Of a stretch of DNA of 8,952 bases, positions 4,605 to 8,952 are shown piece after piece. The notes under the pieces are model-generated. The model did not search any database. It was not told the DNA's origin and was given only the letters and a program-made list of their open reading frames with translations. Location: NCBI GenBank assembly GCA_030834835.1, contig JAUQXD010001343.1, positions 1 to 8,952 of the forward strand. Reading direction: 5' to 3'. Position numbers and translations under genes: made by a program. Each line of letters begins with the position of its first letter. Position 1 is the first letter of the stretch. This DNA is from Thermoflexales bacterium (GTDB lineage: Bacteria > Chloroflexota > Anaerolineae > Fen-1058).

Positions 4605-5636
4605 TCAAGCATATTGCCTTGCCGGACCCGTACTGCCGCGCACCACGAGTTCCGGGCGGATCAAGACCTGTTGTGTAGTAGTCAGCGTGCCGTCTAAACG
4701 GCCCAGCAAAATTCGCGCGGCTTCACGGCCCAGCTCAGCGCCCGGAAAGCTGATCGTGGTGAGGGGCGGCGTCGCCAGTTCGTTCATCGCTTCGTTGAGC
4801 AGGCCGATGACCGACATATCATCGGGTATGCGCAAGCCCCGCGCACGGATGGCCTTCAACACGCCAATCACGCAATGCTCCTGCGGCGTCACGATCGCCG
4901 TCATGTGCGGGTGCTCATCGAGCAGGCGCTGCACCACCGCCGCGGCGTCATCGGAGTCGAGATTGACGGCGCACCACTGTTGTGGCAGGCCGGATTGGCG
5001 GCAGGCCCGATCGTAGCTCTGTAAAGCCCACCGGCTGTAGCCGTATTCCTTGTCTTGCACCACCGGCGACAGTGTCACAAAGCCGATCTGCCGATGCCCC
5101 AGCTCAACCAGATGCTGCATGGCGGCCGTCACGCCCTGCTCGACATCCATATCCACAAAGCTTAGACTCGTGTTATCCGCGCAGCGCCCGATCAGCACGA
5201 AGGGATAAGTGTGCTGTCGCAACACCTCGACGCGCCGATCGTGGGTCTGGATTTCCATCAGGATCATGCCGTCGGCTTGCCCACTGCGGAAGATGGCCAG
5301 CAGATCGTTGTCGCTGAGCGAGTTCACGATGATATTGATGGAATAACCGGCGGCTTCGCAGCCTAGCGCGGCTTCAAAGATGAGACGATGAGCGGGCGGG
5401 TTAAAATCCTGCGGAAAGTGCATGGCGATTAAGTGGCTCTTGCCGGAACGGATCTGCTGCCAGCTGCTCTGCGGGGCAAAGCTATATTCTTCCATCACGC
5501 GCAACACTCGCTCACGCGTTTCCTCGGCGACATCCGGCTTGTCATTGAGAATCCGCGACACTGTGGTGACTGACACCCCGCTGGCAGCGGCAATGTCTAC
5601 AATGGTGGTCTTTTTGATCTTCGATCGTCGCGCCAC
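4605..5636 (-). CDS. LacI/GalR-family transcriptional regulator
   Basis: The product has 343 residues, a full-length size. The start is GTG at 5636 (MARRSKIKKT), with AAAGGA about 9 nt before it. The N-terminal HTH (about 9-32, TIVDIAAASGVSVTTVSRIL-NDKPDV) matches the LacI consensus closely. A hinge follows (about 50-66) where the usual 'ARSL' is replaced by 'WQQIRSG', keeping a large aliphatic lever residue (I62). The rest is a periplasmic-binding-protein-like sugar sensor ending in the family signature PPLTTISFP...G..AA..LL..L...L.PELVVRGSTG. It is the last gene of an esterase-GH31-lacI operon, 51 bp after GH31, and very likely controls that operon in response to a sugar product. Between GH31 and this start a CCCGGC/GCCGGG hairpin (5652-5657 with 5675-5680) may lower or stabilise expression. 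The inducer cannot be told from the sequence. Confidence 0.93.
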   Translation of the reverse strand: MARRSKIKKTTIVDIAAASGVSVTTVSRILNDKPDVAEETRERVLRVMEEYSFAPQSSWQQIRSGKSHLIAMHFPQDFNPPAHRLIFEAALGCEAAGYSINIIVNSLSDNDLLAIFRSGQADGMILMEIQTHDRRVEVLRQHTYPFVLIGRCADNTSLSFVDMDVEQGVTAAMQHLVELGHRQIGFVTLSPVVQDKEYGYSRWALQSYDRACRQSGLPQQWCAVNLDSDDAAAVVQRLLDEHPHMTAIVTPQEHCVIGVLKAIRARGLRIPDDMSVIGLLNEAMNELATPPLTTISFPGAELGREAARILLGRLDGTLTTTQQVLIRPELVVRGSTGPARQYA

Positions 5637-5651
5637 AATGATTTTTCCTTT

Positions 5652-5680
5652 CCCGGCACCTGCCAGACCGACGAGCCGGG
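5652..5680 (-). other. Hairpin between GH31 and lacI-type gene
   Basis: CCCGGC (5652-5657) pairs with GCCGGG (5675-5680) around a 17-nt loop. In the mRNA it lies just upstream of the regulator's ribosome site. An A-rich stretch rather than a U-run follows, so it is not a terminator. A role in setting the regulator's level relative to the enzymes is possible. Confidence 0.3.
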
Positions 5681-5687
5681 GCTGTGT

Positions 5688-8099
5688 CTACAGGTCCACC
5701 GCGATGGGTTGACCGTCGTAGTTGATGCGCCGCTCTTCTGATTTTACATCATGCACTACCACCCGAAACTCGCGTTGCTCCGGCGTGCCGGGATACTGTC
5801 CGACTCGTTGGCCCAGCATCAAACGTCGAGCGGCATCGTCCCATTCGATCTGGATGGTGGCGAAAACGCCCTGTTCGTAGCGATAGTTATCGCCCTCATC
5901 TTCATACAACTGGAAACAACCATCACTGCCGGGATAGAGGTGCAACTCGATCGGGGCATTGGGCTGATCGTCTACATACTGCCGGCGAGGACCTACCGGC
6001 ACGATCGATCCGGCGCGCACGTACAAGGGCAACAAGTCTAATGTCGCGCTGGCTTCAATGGTCTGTCCGCCCTGATAACATTGATTCGTCCAGAAGTCAT
6101 ACCAATTCGTTCCGGCGGGCAGGTAAACCGATCGAGTACGGCGACCATTCCGCACGGGCACTGAATCGACCGCGTAATACATGGGCCGCGTGATCGGGTT
6201 CACCAGCAGCGCCGGCCCCAGCATGAATTGATCGGCGACATTATACACGGCGGGATCATGCCGGAAATCGAAGGGCAACGCCCGCAGCATGGTATACGCT
6301 TGATGCGTGGTCCAACCGGCCAGTGAATAAATGTAGGGCAGCAGGCGATACCGCAGCTGCAAGACTTTTGCCAGCGCGTCATACATCAGATCGCCCGGTT
6401 CGCCAAACCGCCAGATTTCGCGCGGCGTGTCCGTGCCGTGCGCGCGGAACATGGGCAGGAACGCGCCGAATTGGAACCAGCGCACGTAGAGTTCGCGATA
6501 ACCGAGATCATCCACACCGGCATCATAATCGCCGGACCAGAACCACATCTCCGGCTTGCGTCCCACAAAGAACGCACCGATGTCTGTTGTCCAATAGGGC
6601 ACACCCGTCACGCAGAAGTTGAGACCGTCGGCGATCTGTTTACGCAACGTCTCCCACGTCGCGACGACATCGCCCGACCACGTGATAGTCGCGTAACGCT
6701 GTTGGCCCAGATAAGCCGATCGGGTTAAGTTGACTACGCGCTTGGCTTCGGTAACCTCACGTTGCCCCTTATAAATCCCTTCCGAATGAAGCAGAGAATA
6801 CACATTGATCAATTCCGGGTCAAGATAGCGTTTGGCTTCTTCCGTGTTGATGCGCAGACGCTCTTCCGGCTCCGGCTTGTTCGCCCCTTTCCAGTCGGCT
6901 TCAAACGGCTCGGAGCAATCGCACCACCACGCGTCGACGCCGTGCGAGAAAAGACCGCGATTGGCCTGTTGCCAGTAGCACGCCCGCGCCGCTGAATTGA
7001 AGGCATCATAGTTAGCCTGATTGCCCAGCAAAAAGCCGTGATCGTGCAGCTCTTGCCAGTCGGCGCCGCCGGGTTTCATGATCGGCCAGATCGATACCAT
7101 CAAGTGCGCGTGCAGGGCATGCAAGTCTTCCGTCATTTGATCGGGATTGGGGAAGCGCTCTGGATCTAACGTCTTCTGTCCCCACAGGTCACCCGTCCAC
7201 GATTTCCAATCCAGCACGATGCCGTCCAGCGGTAGATTGCGCGTGCGATATTCTTTAACGATCTCTATCAGTTCCGATTGGCTGGTGTAGCGCTCTTTGG
7301 ATTGAATATAGCCGTAAGCCCATTTAGGCAGCAAGGGTGCCTGGCCGGTCAGAGCGCGCAGTTCAGCAATGATCTGATCGAATTCGGGACCGTAGATGAA
7401 ATAGTAATCCAGTTCGTCATCGACATCGCTCCACAGGTACGAACCGAACGCATCGTCGTGGAACGTCATCAGCGAACAACTATCGAGGAATACGCCGTAA
7501 CCGCGCGTTGACACCAGCACCGGCACGACGGCTTTCATGTTTTGCTGATACAGATATTGATGCTGCCCGCGCAGATTGAACATGCCTTCTTCGTGCGAGC
7601 CGAGACCGTAGAGCGCTTCGCCGTCGGCCCACTCAAATTCGAGTTTGGTGTGATAGGCTTGCCGATCGACGACCCGGCGCACATTCTCAGCATCGATGCG
7701 CACACCGTCGGCGGTTGAGCGACTCTCGATGGCGGTTGAATCATCAAACACCGAGACGAGCACATCGATCGGATCAAGTGTTTTGCCGCCGCGAGCGGGT
7801 TCTTTGGTCAACAGGTTGCCGTGCTTATCGCAATAGGTAAAGGCGAGTGTCTGCCGATCGATCGCGATCATCACGTCGGGCGTGGCGAACACCAAACGAT
7901 CGGGCGTTTCCTGAACCGTAAACTGGACGCCCGGATCAGGCTGAGCCGTCACGATCAAACTGGCTTTGGTGCTGAACTCCGGCTTCAGACTGTAGCGCAC
8001 TCGAATCGCGCGCGGCGTGTAAGGTGTTAAAGCAAGGTAGCCGCAATCGATCTGGATGGTCAACTCATGAAGTTGAACTGAATAAGTCAGAATTGGCAT
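5688..8099 (-). CDS. Glycoside hydrolase family 31, probable alpha-xylosidase
   Basis: The product has 803 residues. ATG 8099 has GAGG 7 nt upstream. There is no signal peptide, so it acts in the cytoplasm. Domains in order: a galactose-mutarotase-like N-terminal beta-sandwich (about 20-250), the GH31 (beta/alpha)8 barrel (about 255-590), a proximal C-terminal beta domain, and a DUF5110-type distal domain (about 715-790, IELHLYPGSDGCFQLYEDEG). Catalytic residues are evident: nucleophile D394 in WWCDCSEPF, with E397, and acid/base D477 in TWSGDVVATW. The barrel also has the expected DWKSW/LDPERFPNP and FLPMFRAHGTDTPREIW segments. The D..EP form of the nucleophile motif and the GYRELYVRWFQFGAFLPM block are those of GH31 alpha-xylosidases (and related transglucosylases) rather than classic maltase-type alpha-glucosidases. 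The reaction is retaining removal of terminal alpha-linked xylose or glucose from the non-reducing end. It lies 36 bp after a carbohydrate esterase and just before a LacI regulator, which suggests hemicellulose oligosaccharide use. The family is certain; the sugar is not. Confidence 0.93.
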   Translation of the reverse strand: MPILTYSVQLHELTIQIDCGYLALTPYTPRAIRVRYSLKPEFSTKASLIVTAQPDPGVQFTVQETPDRLVFATPDVMIAIDRQTLAFTYCDKHGNLLTKEPARGGKTLDPIDVLVSVFDDSTAIESRSTADGVRIDAENVRRVVDRQAYHTKLEFEWADGEALYGLGSHEEGMFNLRGQHQYLYQQNMKAVVPVLVSTRGYGVFLDSCSLMTFHDDAFGSYLWSDVDDELDYYFIYGPEFDQIIAELRALTGQAPLLPKWAYGYIQSKERYTSQSELIEIVKEYRTRNLPLDGIVLDWKSWTGDLWGQKTLDPERFPNPDQMTEDLHALHAHLMVSIWPIMKPGGADWQELHDHGFLLGNQANYDAFNSAARACYWQQANRGLFSHGVDAWWCDCSEPFEADWKGANKPEPEERLRINTEEAKRYLDPELINVYSLLHSEGIYKGQREVTEAKRVVNLTRSAYLGQQRYATITWSGDVVATWETLRKQIADGLNFCVTGVPYWTTDIGAFFVGRKPEMWFWSGDYDAGVDDLGYRELYVRWFQFGAFLPMFRAHGTDTPREIWRFGEPGDLMYDALAKVLQLRYRLLPYIYSLAGWTTHQAYTMLRALPFDFRHDPAVYNVADQFMLGPALLVNPITRPMYYAVDSVPVRNGRRTRSVYLPAGTNWYDFWTNQCYQGGQTIEASATLDLLPLYVRAGSIVPVGPRRQYVDDQPNAPIELHLYPGSDGCFQLYEDEGDNYRYEQGVFATIQIEWDDAARRLMLGQRVGQYPGTPEQREFRVVVHDVKSEERRINYDGQPIAVDL

Positions 8100-8114
8100 A
8101 TTAGGACCTCAGGA

Positions 8115-8120
8115 AACGTT
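8115..8120. promoter_or_regulatory. LacI-type AACGTT core in the esterase-GH31 gap
   Basis: GGAAACGTTCGTTC contains the CG-centred AACGTT core typical of LacI/GalR operators, but the flanking bases are only partly symmetric (GAAACGTTCG). It lies in the 36-bp gap before GH31. It may be an internal control site for the regulator encoded downstream, or chance. The main operator would be expected upstream of the esterase, outside the window. Confidence 0.25.
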
Positions 8121-8135
8121 CGTTCAGATTGTGCG

Positions 8136-8952
8136 TCATTGGGCAACGGCCGAGAACCTGATGAGGAAGTCAACCAGATAACCTCGCCAGAGCAGCCAGC
8201 TGTGCGTTCCGGGAGTAGGCGCGTACTCGTGCTTGATCTGCTGCGAAGTCAGGAACTCGTCGAGCGCGTCACTTCGGGTGAGGAGCGAATCCTGCTGGCC
8301 CACGGCCACTTGAACGTAAGCAAAGGAGTTCTTGAGCTTCGCCGGAGCGGCCGCCAGTCGGCCTAAGAGGACGGCCGGATCGTTGAAGACAGCGGAACTC
8401 CACAAGCCAATCGTGGAAAACACCTCCGGGTGATTCAGGCCGATGAACGCCGTCTGCATCCCGCCCATCGATATGCCCGCCATGGCCCGATGTCTGGCGT
8501 CCGGAACCACGCGATAGGTCTGTTCGATCGAAGGTATGATTTCCGTGAGAATCTGCTGCTCGAACTTCTGCTGGAAATCGTCGGCAAGGGCCTCGTTGCC
8601 GGTCACATCGCCGCTGAGTTGGCCGTAGGGCATGACGATGATCAGCGGCTTGATCTTGCCGTCGGCCAGCAGGCTGTCGGCAATGAGGTTGGCCTTTCCC
8701 ACGGACGTCCAGGACGAATCATCATCGGTGTAGCCGTGCAGCAAGTAGAGTACCGGCAGCTGGTCGGTGCTCGTGTCATAGCCCGGCGGCGTGTACACGA
8801 AATAGCGGCGCCGGGCGTTGAAGGTCTTCGATTGATAGGAAGCCTGAATGACTTTGCCGTGGGGCACGTTGCGTACTTCCCAGGGCATAGGCGGGTTGCC
8901 CGGGATCGTCACAAGGGATTCGGCAGTGCCCTTCTTGTCCGGGTTGCTCGGA
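8136..8952 (-). CDS. CE1/enterochelin-esterase-like carbohydrate esterase, 5' end missing
   Basis: This is the C-terminal ~270 residues of an alpha/beta-hydrolase. A GTG at 8912 would allow a 258-residue product, but the frame stays open to the edge (SNPDKKGTAESLVTIPGNPP...). That stretch, with PWEVRNVPHG, is the usual linker region of feruloyl or acetyl-xylan esterase-like proteins that carry further N-terminal sequence, so the gene is taken as partial. Numbering from the GTG, it shows RRYFVYTPPGYD, the strand LPVLYLLHGYTDD (oxyanion HG), nucleophile S148 in GISMGG, probable acid D208 in VAVGQQDSL, and H237 in GTHSW. These are the marks of esterase D/CE1 (Fes-like) enzymes that hydrolyse acyl esters. 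It heads, within the window, the operon with GH31 and the LacI regulator, which favours a sugar-linked acyl ester (acetyl or feruloyl) as substrate over a siderophore. Secretion cannot be judged without the N-terminus. Confidence 0.85.
   Translation of the reverse strand, partial: PSNPDKKGTAESLVTIPGNPPMPWEVRNVPHGKVIQASYQSKTFNARRRYFVYTPPGYDTSTDQLPVLYLLHGYTDDDSSWTSVGKANLIADSLLADGKIKPLIIVMPYGQLSGDVTGNEALADDFQQKFEQQILTEIIPSIEQTYRVVPDARHRAMAGISMGGMQTAFIGLNHPEVFSTIGLWSSAVFNDPAVLLGRLAAAPAKLKNSFAYVQVAVGQQDSLLTRSDALDEFLTSQQIKHEYAPTPGTHSWLLWRGYLVDFLIRFSAVAQ

Noticed and set aside
4591..4605. Short stem AGAAC/GTTCT at the LacI stop as a terminator
   Set aside because: Only 5 bp and no U-run. The 4087-4121 hairpin is the better candidate for ending transcription.
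4522..5016. 164-codon + strand frame across the LacI gene and recombinase remnant
   Set aside because: It overlaps strongly supported - strand coding and is Ser/Arg/Cys-rich with no domain.
1..8952. CRISPR array, tRNA or rRNA genes, toxin-antitoxin pair, intact insertion sequence
   Set aside because: I saw no regularly spaced repeats, no cloverleaf or rRNA-like segment and no intact transposase. The only mobile-element traces are the recombinase remnant and the REP-like hairpin.

Overview
The window is about 9 kb of moderately GC-rich bacterial DNA. It resembles a member of the Chloroflexota, such as an Anaerolineae- or Roseiflexus-like lineage. The grounds are the long NarL-type response-regulator, XRE and TPR style genes, an ABC-2 permease, and a tandem-HTH protein ending in a 'LPEDVRxFV..P.N..YLR.A..LS' tail that I associate with this phylum. 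This is inference from protein style, not from a marker gene. TGA is used as an ordinary stop codon by several intact genes.

Layout. Positions 1-4047 read on the + strand; 8952 down to 4605 read on the - strand. The two halves converge on a junction at 4048-4604 that holds a strong terminator-type hairpin and the remains of a large serine recombinase. The + half contains the 3' end of an ABC-2 permease, a small AT-richer gene for a two-TM protein (SLATT-like architecture), and a response-regulator receiver domain that stops where its LuxR-type DNA-binding domain should begin. Next come a complete patatin-like lipase/phospholipase and a two-gene operon of a tandem-XRE regulator and a four-repeat TPR protein. 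That operon has a clear sigma70-type promoter with a 13-bp direct repeat overlapping the -35 box.

The - half is a compact carbohydrate operon, transcribed from outside the window: a CE1/enterochelin-esterase-like carbohydrate esterase (5' end missing), a cytoplasmic GH31 alpha-glycosidase (probably alpha-xylosidase) and a LacI-family regulator. Gaps are 36 and 51 bp. The simplest reading is hemicellulose or xyloglucan oligosaccharide use: the esterase removes acyl groups, GH31 removes terminal alpha-linked xylose or glucose, and the LacI protein senses a product sugar.

Signs of genome turnover are concentrated in two places. At 1486-1621 the receiver domain ends on a stop codon that sits on a G-rich/C-rich hairpin, and a possible out-of-frame LuxR-HTH remnant follows. 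At 4230-4604 the serine-recombinase remnant has one in-frame TGA and has lost both ends. I found no complete novel defence or mobile system. The best candidates for something under-described are the small two-TM protein with a 16-bp palindrome upstream, and the XRE-TPR pair, which looks like a regulator/TPR-receptor arrangement split over two proteins.
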